Below, piece after piece: positions 51,252-63,045 of a DNA stretch of 64,000 nucleotides. The notes beneath the pieces were generated by a model, which had not been told where the DNA came from, did not search any database, and worked only from the letters and a program-made list of their open reading frames with translations. Position numbers and translations under genes: made by a program. The DNA is from Zanthoxylum bungeanum (Eukaryota; Streptophyta; Magnoliopsida; Sapindales; Rutaceae). The number at the start of each line of letters is the position of its first letter. Position 1 is the first letter of the stretch. The stretch covers positions 124,001-188,000 of the forward strand of contig SKCR01007814.1 in NCBI GenBank assembly GCA_019454045.1. The letters are read 5' to 3'.

Positions 51252-52421
51252 TTAAGGAGGTTTCAGTGTCGTTTTGGATGTCCGATTAAAGACAATCCCG
51301 TGAGCGTTGCTTTTGAAGGGTCTCTTCCAACGGTAAAGTGGCAAAAAGAATTTTGTCTCATTCAGTGCTCGTGCCACCTTTTTGCTCATTGTTGTTCCAG
51401 TGGTTCCTGCAAAGAAAGAAAGAAAATTAGGAGGTCTCGTATGGTGCTTGACTTGGAATGGAAGTTCCATTCTGTCAAGCTTCTGGGTGATATCTTTGAT
51501 TTGTACTCCCCAAAACAGCGATGTTTTTCCTGAATGCTCTGGATTTTTATTAAGGTCAGACATTTGCTCCTCCATTTCCTCTGTTTCTTGCGCCACCTGA
51601 GGATGAAAAGATGAGTCAGACATTAGGTCTTCATCCTCTGATTTGGGTGAATTGATTGGCTCAAGTTGATCTTCTTCAAACATTTGTGAAATGGAATCTC
51701 CAAGATCTTCGTTTTGAGGATTCAGAATTCTATCCTCAATTTTTGATGCAGTTGGTACAAATGTTTCAGCTTCATCCTCGTCAGAATCTGAATAATAGAA
51801 ATCAAATCGAGACTTTGTCGGTTCAAGTTCCTGAACTGATACCTCTGGTTGTTGATACTGCTCAGCCTCCTCCTCTGTTGACGTGTCATTGTGAAATGAT
51901 TGGTACTCGAAGGCTTCATCAGTGTCATCTGAGAATGGTTCTTGAGGTATATAGTTCTGGTTTTCTGTTAATTGTCTGATCTGATCTGTCATTCTCTGTA
52001 TGGATTCTGTTTGACTCTGAATTTGTGCATCAAATTGAGCTGCTTGTTCTTTGAATATGTGAATCAATTGATCTTCCTCGGATGGTTCTGGTTCTTGATA
52101 AGGATCGAAGGAAGATGGTGGATAAGATGAAAAATGTGGCTTTCTGAAATGTGATGGCTCGTCATACCATGAAGGATCTTGATAGTTCTGCCACCCTGAA
52201 TGGTAGTTGTATTCGCAATAATCGCTTGGGTGGTCACCATTACATATGTCACATATCCACATTGAATTCTGTTGAGCAAATGTAGTATAACTTGGTTCTG
52301 GCATCCAGTGATAATCATTGGGCTGGACAACAGGCCACAGAAAACTGGACTGTTGCTCCCAGATTTGGGGTGTATCTTCTTGTAAAGCACGTAATCTTTC
52401 AATCTCCCAGTAATGTTCCAT
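51252..52421 (-). CDS. ORF1 of gypsy C: acidic gag-like protein with zinc knuckle
   Basis: 389 residues from the ATG at 52421 (MEHYWEIERLRALQ). Near the N-terminus CDICNGDHPSDYC forms Cys-x2-Cys-x3-His-x4-Cys, the knuckle spacing seen in plant Athila/Tat-type gag. It is followed by an aromatic-rich part, then a coiled coil with repeated QSQTESIQRMTDQIRQL that resembles the QSQSASIKALENQ spacer of B gag. The middle is strongly acidic (Glu/Asp-rich). The C-terminus is basic. No main gag domain, protease or integrase tail is seen, so this looks like a gag remnant reshaped into a separate protein. The frame is fully open, which fits a recent insertion or a retained role such as RNA binding. Confidence 0.7.
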   Translation of the reverse strand: MEHYWEIERLRALQEDTPQIWEQQSSFLWPVVQPNDYHWMPEPSYTTFAQQNSMWICDICNGDHPSDYCEYNYHSGWQNYQDPSWYDEPSHFRKPHFSSYPPSSFDPYQEPEPSEEDQLIHIFKEQAAQFDAQIQSQTESIQRMTDQIRQLTENQNYIPQEPFSDDTDEAFEYQSFHNDTSTEEEAEQYQQPEVSVQELEPTKSRFDFYYSDSDEDEAETFVPTASKIEDRILNPQNEDLGDSISQMFEEDQLEPINSPKSEDEDLMSDSSFHPQVAQETEEMEEQMSDLNKNPEHSGKTSLFWGVQIKDITQKLDRMELPFQVKHHTRPPNFLSFFAGTTGTTMSKKVARALNETKFFLPLYRWKRPFKSNAHGIVFNRTSKTTLKPP

Positions 52422-52533
52422 TTGTAAGTCACCTGAAATCAAAAGAAAGAAATAAAAATTACAGATAAAAATAAAGAAAATTAGATACAAGTAAATTAGA
52501 TAGCTTCAAAATTAACAACTCAAGAAATATAAG

Positions 52534-52551
52534 TCCCCGGCAACGGCGCCA
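52534..52551 (-). promoter_or_regulatory. Primer binding site, tRNA-Asp type (gypsy C)
   Basis: Reverse complement of TGGCGCCGTTGCCGGGGA, 6 bases from the 5' LTR. Confidence 0.92.
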
Positions 52552-52557
52552 AAAACT

Positions 52558-54712
52558 TGACCGGCGTAAACACACACGTATAACGCAAGCGCACGTATCG
52601 TTCAAGTAGTATAAAAATATCGATCCCACGAGGACTTAATTCCTACTGTTGTTATTAATTATTGAATCTATTTATTTACAAATATCTAATTAAAGGGAGA
52701 ATAGAATTGATTGCTTGATTGATTTGGTTGATTGAAGATTTGCTAAATAAATAAAAAGATAAAAGAAAATACTAAGGAAAATAATAGACACAAAAATCTA
52801 AGGTTGTGATTTCTTTTAATATCATTTAAAAGATGAAGTGATTATTTTATGTTTGTGTAATAAATCAGTTTACTAACCTGGAACACTAAATTATGTAAAA
52901 GCCTCTTCCGATGGTCAATTACAAATACCCAGTATAACCCAATTAAACCATATTCCTATGTCAACCACATTACCTGGATTCATTAAGTCTAAGTTCCAAT
53001 TATGGCTACCCCCGCCCGACAGGTATATTCCTATCCTGTAAGGAAATCTATTAAAGGGTTATCTATCCTCAAGGAAGATCGTGGGCTATTAAGTCTAAGG
53101 CTGAAACCTAAAATCCCTATGTCTAGTTCATTTTAGATTTACCATTTCAATCTTATTGGTGATCAGACAACAAGAAGCATTAAGCTTAAGACTTAATAAA
53201 TAAACTTTTAAATTACCCAACTATAAAATAATCCCTTATAAACTGTGATATTAAAAGTCATCACAACCCCTAATTAACTAACACATAACTAGGACTATAA
53301 AAATAAAATACATAAAATAAAATGACATAAGGTAAAATGCTGAAAAGTAAATTACAATAAAATAAAATGCTAAGGTAAAAGGAATTACTTTTACTACTAC
53401 TAATTTAGATATCTCCCATAAAATAATATATAAACTTGTGTTGAATTTACCAACCGACCAGTCTGGCGGTATCCAGATTAAGTCAAATTAAGTCCAACCA
53501 GCCATTAAGGCGGAACCAAAAATAAATTTACCAACCGACCAGTCTGGCGGTATCCTTGATTAGTCAGGTTTAAAACAGATTAAAATTAAATTACCAACCG
53601 ACCAATATAGCGGTATTCCTTATTAAGTCAATATTTTAATTAGTTAATATATTATTTTTAAGGGAGATTAATCTAAATAGCAATAGTAGAAGAATTACCT
53701 TTCACCCTAGCTGAGGAAATTATTTCAACATGGTGAATAGTAAAAACTGTAAAAAGTAAAAAGTAAAAATTAAATTACTATTATTACAAAAAGTAATTAA
53801 AATTATTTACAAAACTAAAATAAAAAAAACTAAAAATAAAAATAAAAATTCTAGAGAGAGAAATCAAGAGAGAGAAAGGTACACTTAAAACTGAAAATTC
53901 GCGGCCTATTTATAGCAAATAATTACTGTTCGGGTACTGTTCTCGCGTCGCGACGCTAAGGCGTTGCGCGTCGCGACGCTCATTTGTCGACGTGGCACAA
54001 TGAGACGGCGACACGTAGCAAGGCGGCTGACTGTACAACGACACGTGTCAAGGCGGCTAATTCTCAATTATTGTGATGACGTCATGCTGACGTGGAGGCG
54101 ACGTGGCGATGACGTGGCGCTGACGTGGCGTGGCGGCTGACTGTACAACTGTCGGCACAATGGGATTGGCGACACGTGGCGACACGTGTCAAGTTGTGAT
54201 TGGCTGAGGCTGACGTGGCATGTTGACTCGGTTGACCTGCTGACGTGGCGATGATGTGGCATGAACACGTGGCAAGGTTGACTCGTTGACCGCTGACATG
54301 GCTGATGACGAGGCGACACGTGTCAAGTCTGAGTGTCGGCAGCATATGATGATGACACGTGGCACGGCGCACGTTAGCAGATCGGCTGTGATGGTGACAC
54401 GTGGCACGGCGCATTTTAGCAAAGTCAAACTTTTCAAATTGTTGACCGTTGACCATGGCGCATTTTAGCAGAACCGGCACACGCTGGGCGTCGCGGCGCG
54501 CAGTGCTCTAGCGTCGCGACGCGCAGAAGACCAAAATATCCCTGTTGACGCATTTTTGTCCGGTTTTGCCCCAAATTGCCTCCAGTGCTGTCCAAACTTT
54601 ATTTATCTGCAAAATAACAATAAAACACATCAAAACGTTCATAAAACTCAAGAAACTATACAAAATATTAAGGTAAATGAGTGGGAAATAGTGATATAAA
54701 TACCACTCATCA
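52558..54712 (-). repeat. Gypsy C 5' LTR
   Basis: 2155 bp, same ends as the 3' LTR. TATA box on the minus strand at 53908-53914; CACGTG array at 54030-54410. Confidence 0.92.
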
Positions 54713-54717
54713 AGAGG

Positions 54718-55470
54718 GCACTGACAATGAAATTCCCATAAAACACTCGGTGAAAGCTTGGCTTTCATAAGAATTCTCCGTAGAATTCTGGGAGTAACAC
54801 CTTTATTCAAGGAATAAAGATCTACGGACTAGATTTGAGTTGGTAACACTCTCTGAGAAAATTGTACATTTAAAATGTACTTGTATGGTGTCTCATACGC
54901 TTTGAGCATATGGAGTCATAATCGGGTCAATCCAAGTGATAGTCACTGGATTGAAGATTAAGAACATCTGTTAGTATCTGAGAGAACTAAAGATGTTGTC
55001 TTAAACTATGGAGATAGAGAACTTGAAGTGACTGGGATCACTGCTGCAAGTTTCCAAACCGGTAAATACTGCGGTACTATAAAGTTTGAATATCGGTGCA
55101 GTGAGCTGGAAATATTCCGAGCAAGATAACTGTTGCCGAATTAACAACAAATGCGGATCATTGCTGCAGCTGAGGCAGCAATAGAAGCCATTTGGATCTA
55201 TAATATATCTAATTAGATTAGATATAGTTCTGTTAGCAGCTGAGCTAGGCATCAGCATAGGCTAAAGAATTAAAGGTCTCATCGACGATCCAGATATATA
55301 CTTCTATATCATCTGATTCGTTCGGATCATACATCGTGGCGATGTGATGATCGTGTAAATCGCGTCAGACGATAATTAAAGCAAATCCGCTGACGAAAAC
55401 CTTTCCTCAGCAATTTGAGCGAATTGTACATAGTTCGAGTGTTAGACACTCGAGTGACTGGCTATGTGCC
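54718..55470 (+). pseudogene. Copia D RT end and RNase H, decayed
   Basis: Resumes copia D after gypsy C: remains of the RT catalytic region (54718-54860), thumb, then RNase H (55000-55400, with tgagctggaaatattccgag and gctgaggcagcaatagaagcc visible). Several indels and stops. The same lesions appear in E. Confidence 0.75.
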
Positions 55471-55481
55471 AAGTGGGAGAT
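55471..55481 (+). promoter_or_regulatory. Polypurine tract (copia D)
   Basis: AAGTGGGAGAT before the 3' LTR. Confidence 0.85.
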
Positions 55482-57661
55482 TGTTGGATAATATGACCCA
55501 TAGCGTCACTATTTGTACAGATCACGGTGTTGCTGTACAAATTAACTATGTGACAAGGAAATTGCACTCTCATCATTTGTGATTAGATCACCATAGATGT
55601 ATAAATGAAAGAGAGAGGTCCATATGATTAGTTCCTGGATTGAGATGATATGAGACAGTATCAATCCCCGAAGGATTAATCATTAAATATCCCTAGCCGA
55701 AGTATTATCGAGACTGGACATCGATAATGCGGAATAGGCTAGTATTGCACTTGTGCGCGTTGTGAGGGCACAACGGCATAGTTCTCATATATATAAGTAT
55801 TGGATACTTATGCAAGTGCAATAGGAGGTCGTGTTTCACCGATGGTACGGGAAACAGCTTCGCTCTGGATAGACCCCTTGGAATCCCATTGGTATTATGA
55901 CTATGTGTCTATGGGAGGCCGAATCGAGGTAGGTGTGTATAGTCTTAACCTGAGACTTGCATCGCTAATACTTGCGATAATCGGTAAACTCTGGTTTGGT
56001 GGTTACAGGGCTTTACCGGTTCTGGGTACACCGCTTCTGGGTTTATCAGGGAGTCGTAGTGTATTGGGTGTGATGTCGAGACGGAAGTGTCACTTCAGTC
56101 ATATTGGAGTTGATGTCACGCAGGATACGGTACTAGTGCTCTTGAGTGTTGCGCAACCAATCGGGATATTGTGACCAGGTCATGTATATCCGATTATAGA
56201 GACTATGTTACCAGACATCCGACATGTGCTTCGGACGGGGCAGACAGACACTTATCCAGCCCCAGCCCTAGCACGTGATTATCCGATACTGGGCCGATAT
56301 ACACAATACTACGGTATTCTACGCTTGATACAGATCTCATATATTCCTGTAAGAATATTTCTGGAGAATTGGGTAGGCATGGCGCTTTGCTAGAAGCCAA
56401 CCTTGTCTTGTAAATCGATATAAACGTAGTACGAGGTACTTACGTGTTCGGACAGTCCGACGATCGTATTTACTGCCAACATATCCGGAGATCTCATGGG
56501 TCGCTTCCTGAAGATTCACCGATGACGTATTACTCGCACTTTGATTAATCTGGGATTAATTAGAAGAGAGAGATAGAATTAATCTGGGATTAATTCGATG
56601 AGAGAGAAAATTAATCTGGGATTAATTGCGGAGATATTTATCTGGGATAAAATATTAATTAAAGAGAGAGAACGATTAATTTGGAATTAATCGATAAAAT
56701 TAATATATTCGATATATTAATCGAAATTGGATTTCGACGCGGAATTAAAATTAGATTTTAATTCGGGGCGAACGAATTAATTTAGAATTAATTCGTTAGC
56801 GACGTGAATAGTGAATTCGCTAGGCGTAATCACTTAATTACGACGCGACGGAAAATTCGTTAATTTGGAATTAGCGAACCCGAGCCCGAGAGTGATTGCG
56901 AGCGCATTCGCATTTCGAATTCGAGCGCGGCACGCGAGTCATATCAAGCGTCAAATCACTAGTCGCGTCAATCGTCAAATCAATTGTCACTTGAGTGATG
57001 TGATATGACATGTCGTCACTTTATTAAAGTGACATGATGTGAATATAGAAAGTGATTGTTTGAAGTTGATAGGACTTTTGTATATATATTTTTATTCATT
57101 TACTTGGTAAATGGAATATAAAGATATATGTATATAAAAATCATTCTCTCTCTTGGACCATGTGCAGTACACGGTTTTTTTGGTCAAATTTTTGGTCATT
57201 TCACGGACCCTCTCTCTGGTTTTTGGCATTCACGTTTTACACAAAAATGGAGCCAAAACTCTTCATCTTCTCTCATCTTCCATTCACGGTTCTTGCCGAT
57301 TTTTCTCAATTTTTTCTGGTTAGACCGATTTGAGAAGCAAGTGAAGAAGGATGGTGCTAGCACACACACATGGGTTATACTTAGGTGATAGGGAAACGAT
57401 TTGTGAGCATGGAATCTCAAAGCTTGGAGCTTTAATGGAGTTCATGCATGGCCGATTCTTGGAGGTTCAAGGAGGAGCAAAATCGCACAGCCCATTGCAT
57501 GAAGAAGCCATTGCCGAGTGGAGGGAGCTTAAAAACGCATCTTGTTCTTCATCCATCAAAACCGAATTCAATGTGAGTTGATTCCGCCACCTCCTTTGAT
57601 GTGTTCATATGTGGTTTTTTATGCATGTTTGTGATCTTGTGGACTTGATTAAATTCCAACA
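55482..57661 (+). repeat. Copia D 3' LTR
   Basis: 2180 bp, pairs with 37975-40144. Palindrome array at 56543-56795. Followed by the attta duplication and then copia E. Confidence 0.9.
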
Positions 57662-57666
57662 ATTTA

Positions 57667-60430
57667 ATCGTTTGGAAACTTGCAGCAGTGATCCCAGTCA
57701 CTTCAAGTTCTCCTTCTCCATAGTTTAAGATATCATCTTTAGTTCTCTGAGATACTAACAGATGTTCTTAACTTCAATCCAGTGACTGTCACTTGGATTG
57801 ACCCGATTGTGACTCCATATGCTCGAAGCGTATGAGACACCAAATCAAGTACATTTTAAAAGTACAATTTCCAGAGAGTGTTAACCAACTCCAAATCTAT
57901 CCCAGTAGATCTTTATTCCTCGAATAAAGGTTGTTACTCCCCAGAATTCTACGGAGAATTTCTATTGAAAGCCAAGCTTTCATCAATTGCTATATGGGAA
58001 TTTAACTGTCAGTGCGCTCTCCCACTAACCTCCTTATATACACAAGAATTATTTCGTTTTGATTCAAATCAAAACCAATATGATTATTTCAAAACGTCAG
58101 TTCCAAGAACCTTATGCTGCTTCAATCCAAACATGGATCGAATAACCCGCAAACCTTGTTTGTCGGTTATACAAAATCGTTAGAATGTTATAAACATCTC
58201 CAAAAGGTTTCCTTTTCAGGAAAGCGATTTTGATCTATAACTGACACATTTCATAAATGAAATACGCAGTTATCAACAAGCATCTTCAAATGGATTTACC
58301 ATGGCAACAGGTAAAAGGTTGAATCGTTATTAACACAATGTTGATAACGATACCTTTCCGTCAAAAGCCCAGCTTTGTACGTTGGTATGTTGCCTCCATG
58401 TATGTCTTCCTTGAAGACGTTAATGTACCAATAGGCACAATGCCTTGTGGTACAACAACTAGTATCCAAAATAGTTTTTATACATGGAATCCATTTCGGA
58501 CTCATAGCACTTTTCCATAATAGGGAGTCGATACCTCGTATCACTTCCTCAAAACGTAGTCGGTGGATATACCTTCATAAGATTGACATCTTTATGAGGT
58601 TAGATCAGAAACCCATACCCTATGTTGTTTTCTGACTCTATCCGATCTACTAGTTCTTGTGTATTTGAAGATTAATGGTATAGATTCATCATAGATGAAC
58701 TATTTTGTGTTCCATTAAGGACTTCGTGCCTAGAACAGTATTACTCTGATTTTCATCGAGTATCACTATCCGCACTGACCACTGCATATCGGTATTCCTC
58801 TCAGGAAAAAACCGCATGGTGAGCAACAATCACATTGTTCTCATGTGAGATTTATAAGTACTATACTTATGGTTTCCCTTAGGATAACCTATATTGGCAC
58901 TTATCCATTTCGGGTCTTTTAGTTTGGTATCATCCAAACGTTATGCCTGGCATACCCAAATTATAAGGAATGAGAAACCGTGTTCTTCCCTGTTCATATC
59001 CTACATGACATCTGTCAAACAGATTTATATGGAACCTTATTCTAAATAAGTTTTACACTGTTAATACATATCCTATTGAAGGAAACAGTAGCTCAGAGCG
59101 ACTCGTGATAAACCTTATCATGTCCAACAAAATTCGGTTTTAGTTCGGACACACCGTCTAACTGACGTGTCTCGAGAGGAGTCCTCATTTGAAAGAATAC
59201 CGTACTCTTTCATGTACGTATTAAAACTTACTGCTTAGGTTTTCCATTACGGTCTTACCGTGGCGGAATAATACTATAGCCGATCTGTTTTATTTACTTC
59301 GTGTCGAAACTTTAAAGTTTCTGATTTGTGTTCTTCAAAAGAAACACACATAACCATAACGTGATGCCACATCCGTTAAGGTCACGAAATATACATGTTC
59401 ACATCTAGCCTAGCTCGATATGGGCCCACTTACTTTACCATGAATAGGGCTAACAGATCGGTGGCCCTTTTACTATTACCAAGTAAATAGTATTTTAGGT
59501 ACTTTACCTAATAAACTAGATTCGCAGACCTTATTTGAATAGTCAAATCAGTCCTAGTACCCACTCTTCAAAAGTGTGGATATACGAGTCTCGTTTAATT
59601 ATGTCCTAGACAACAATGCCACAAATAAGTCTCTATTGATCAAATCAAATTGAGCTATTTATTTGTCATTTTTATATGTTTGAGATTTTATTATATTCAA
59701 AATATAAATTCTGTTATTCACATCTAATGTGTTTATCTCAGTATCATCTTTATATAATAAAACACTTTAGTGTTCTAGAATATAAAGGTTTATCCGCAAC
59801 GGATTAAACACTGATATAGAGATAATGTCTCTAGTCAAAATAGTTACATTATAACAGTTCCTAATTTAAGTACATACCCAAGGGTAGTTCCTAAACTTAG
59901 GTATCTACGGTCGAAACAGCGACTTTCGTCCCGTTTCCGATTCGCAGAGAAATCTCGGCTTGAAGTCAGTATCATGCTCATAGCGGATTCTGAACATCAA
60001 TACATATATTTTACGTACCACACTAAGTTTTTAAAATCCAATTTCAATACTAGTAGTGAACATAACTTTGACAAATATTTTAAAGTCAGAGCCTCGCCCT
60101 TTCTTTAATTCCTTCGTGTCTGCCATATCCAAATGTTAGTCATTTTGGGATATGTCAATTATCTTTTCAATATTTCACAAACCTTTGGCCAAGCCTTGGG
60201 TTTCGGAATATCGAAATGATGTGCACCTTGTGCAACTTGCCCAATTGCAAACTTTGACTTTTCTCCACTAGAATAGTCAATTAATTCTCCAAGAATTATT
60301 AATTGCAATTTTAATACCTTTTAAATCTAAAGATAGATTTATTGTCAAGTATATTAAATTAAACACTAAAGTCATCATCACATAAATCTTCCAAAGATTT
60401 TATGCTCTACTATTTGCTTAATTATGGGCT
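57667..60430 (-). pseudogene. Copia E RNase H to gag, decayed
   Basis: Read on the minus strand: gag knuckle region (about 60060-60300), protease and GAG-pre-integrase (59430-60000), integrase (58950-59430), linker (58480-58950), RT (57870-58480), RNase H start (57667-57780). Same broken reading frames as D and G. Unlike D it keeps the 350 bp around 58140-58490, and unlike G it has no inversion. Copia D interrupts at 57662. Confidence 0.75.
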
Positions 60431-63030
60431 TAGATATAACAAGTTATTTTATCCAATAAAGTAACCTATTATTAATTCCCAATGAAAATTAAATCATTTA
60501 AAACATTTAATCCAAGGATTATATATTTTAAATATCCAACTTTTCAATTTTATCTTGATTTCAATAGTCCAACTATTTAATCAATTTAATAAGGTACTAT
60601 TTATTATAATGATACAATAATCCAATTATTTAATCAACTATAATTTTAATTCAATTATATTGATTACTATAATCCAATTATAAATCAACTATATATCGAA
60701 TGAGTTTGTATATAGTCCAACTATATATATATTTAAAACAACATAAAATATTAGTCCAACTAATACTTTTGATTAATATGACGAGTAAAATATAGATGAG
60801 CGCGTTTAGCGAGTATTCGAACGAATGTTGCAAATTCAATACTTGCCTCCCACTAATTTTCGTCGAGCCTCTAACCCTCTGTCGAGTACTCGGGAAACCG
60901 TGTTTCCTAGTGGGCTAGGATCCCGTTAAATATCACACAATCTTGACTTTGGCCAACAAATTGTATGATAATTAACTAGGTAGATCTCGAAGATCAATTG
61001 GATCTCATCCAACTCCTAGATCCAGTAGGTGGACATCCAAGTCCCAAACATATATCTAATATATGCCTATATATCGAATATATACCCTAACCTTTTTCCT
61101 CTGAATCAACTAGGCCTTGGCTTTGGCACAACAAACCTAGTGATCCCAGTCAAGCGCGGACCCATTGACATGGAAGCTTCGTAATCAATGTCAATGGACA
61201 AGAAGTGGTCTTGACTTTGGCCAACAAACCACAACTTGGACACGACACCGATATGGAACAAAGCCTCGTGATTAAAACACATCTTCGACGGACAAGGGCT
61301 TGACTTTGGCCAACAACCCCTGCCAATCTCGGATCTTGAGCAAGAATCACTCAATGGAAGGAAAATAAACGCTTGATATTTAACGAGGGTTTTTCGCGTG
61401 CAAATTGGCTACCATTTAATTATCTTTGTTAAGGTCTCATCATCATACACCCTTAAACATGCATTCTAAATACATAATAAAGCGAGTATGAAAATAAATA
61501 ATAATGATATGCGGATGGATACTTTACACATTGATCCTAGATCAAATCTCTCCCTTTCTCTCACTCAAGCTAGCACTTGTATTACTTCTACCCGTTACAC
61601 TACACTTCTAAAGAACCTCATTTACATGGAGGGGAATAGGTGAGAAGAGAATACAAAGAGAATGAAGGTGATAAGGCTGGACACGCAGGTCCAATTTAAT
61701 AAATCGAATTTATTACAACAATTTCTAAAATTGCCCCACCCGACTAATATCCATCCGATATACATTATTCATACAACACAACCACGTATTCACACACATA
61801 AACATTCTATCAATCAATCTAATCAAATTAATTAATCTGATAATTAAGTGATCATCCAATGTTCAAACAACGATTTGATTTTGTTCGAGTCAAACTCGTT
61901 TTTGCGAATAAGTACTTAAAGTACGAATTCATTAATTAAATTAAACTACATCATTAAATCTAATTTAACATGTATTTAATACTAATTCACTATTCATTCC
62001 AAATTAAATATTACACTTTTATTTAATAAACCTTTTACGATTTAAATTCCAAATTTAATCGTAACGCGTCTCAAAGACCGATTAACGTCCAACGTCAATT
62101 CAATTAAAGTCCAATGGGCTTTTAATTGATTTCTTAAGGCGTGGACTTTTGGTCAACTCGGGTCAAACCGATAACCAAAGTCCAATCCGGGATTTACCCC
62201 ATAACCCCATAAATCAATCTTGGCCCATTAGGCCCAATTAAACTTTAAAGGTTCATTAAGTCGCATTTGGGCTTTATGGTTGTGGTTTTAGGCCCAATTA
62301 GATCCAATCCATTTGGCCTAAACCCAACTTGATAAAATCAAGCCCAATAAGCCCAATTACAACATTAAAGTCCAATTTCCAAAATTAGGCCCAATTAATT
62401 AAATACACAAAATCCAATTTCATATTCATTAATCTAAAGTGTATTACATGATTAATCAACTAAATCAATATTTCTAAAACCCATATTAGTCCAATTAATC
62501 ATGCTCATTATCATTATCATATGTCCAACACATAAATGAAAAAATCAAACCCATTTACATGCTTAAGGTCTCAGCCAAGGGAGGGATTTTTCCGATTCGA
62601 ATTCAATCCAATTAATTTCACAATCGATATTAAATCCTTATCCCGAATGATTTCCAATACATCCAATGTTCAAAAATCAAAAGATACCAAGACATTAGGG
62701 CATAATTCCATTCGGCCAAGGTGATCAATTGGGGATTTTATGTTCAATTCAAAATCCAATCCAATTAGTTTCAAATTAACATTATCCTAAATGATTCCAA
62801 CTCATCAAATGAATCAAAAACAAAAATTCCAAGAATTCCAAAATGATCATCATATTCGGCCAACATGATATTTTTGGGGAAAATTATTCCAAATCAATTT
62901 TCAACAAATTGGTCCAACCAAAATGCAATTAGACATGTTATAAGCATACTTAAACAATCAATTCATTCAAATCATGCTCAAAACAAATTTACCCAAATTT
63001 TAAGCCCTACAATTTCATGCTTGAACCTAT
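60431..63030 (-). other. Copia E leader (noncoding)
   Basis: Homologous to the D leader in reverse, with the gttggactatt repeats at 60540-60760, the ttggccaa motifs (near 60950, 61219 and 61310) and the ggcccaattag words (62220-62400). ORFs at 61106-61354 are shared with D only through sequence repetition. No gene is seen. Confidence 0.65.
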
Positions 63031-63044
63031 AGCTCTTGATGCCA
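63031..63044 (-). promoter_or_regulatory. Primer binding site, diverged (copia E)
   Basis: The minus strand reads TGGCATCAAGAGCT next to the LTR end, a diverged form of the initiator tRNA-Met site. Confidence 0.6.
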
Positions 63045-63045
63045 T

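Larger units (their letters stand above)
45051..54712 (-). mobile_element. Gypsy element C, complete with TSD, non-autonomous, different cargo
   Basis: 9662 bp with LTRs 52558-54712 (5') and 45051-47208 (3') and an exact agagg duplication. Reading on the minus strand: primer site, ORF1 with a zinc knuckle, GGGAGGCAACCCA motif, proline-rich noncoding stretch, ORF2 (transposon-protein domain), 3' noncoding region shared with gypsy A, polypurine tract. No protease, RT, RNase H or integrase is seen, so it is fully dependent on a helper. The youngest insertion in the right-hand stack. Confidence 0.93.
37975..57661 (+). mobile_element. Copia D, complete with both LTRs and TSD, carrying gypsy C inside
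   Basis: LTRs 37975-40144 (2170 bp) and 55482-57661 (2180 bp), with a perfect attta duplication. Without gypsy C and its duplicated 5 bases the element is about 10.0 kb. The primer site, leader and polypurine tract are present, but gag-pol is decayed, with no start codon for gag and a deletion of about 350 bp in pol. LTR differences are mostly single-base indels. A dead element with young LTRs was probably mobilised by proteins from another copia. Confidence 0.92.

Noticed and set aside
61106..61354. ORF pair in the copia E leader matching 42129-42377 in D
   Set aside because: Both are in homologous leader sequence around the ggccaaagtcaag motifs, with no domain and alternative frames equally open.
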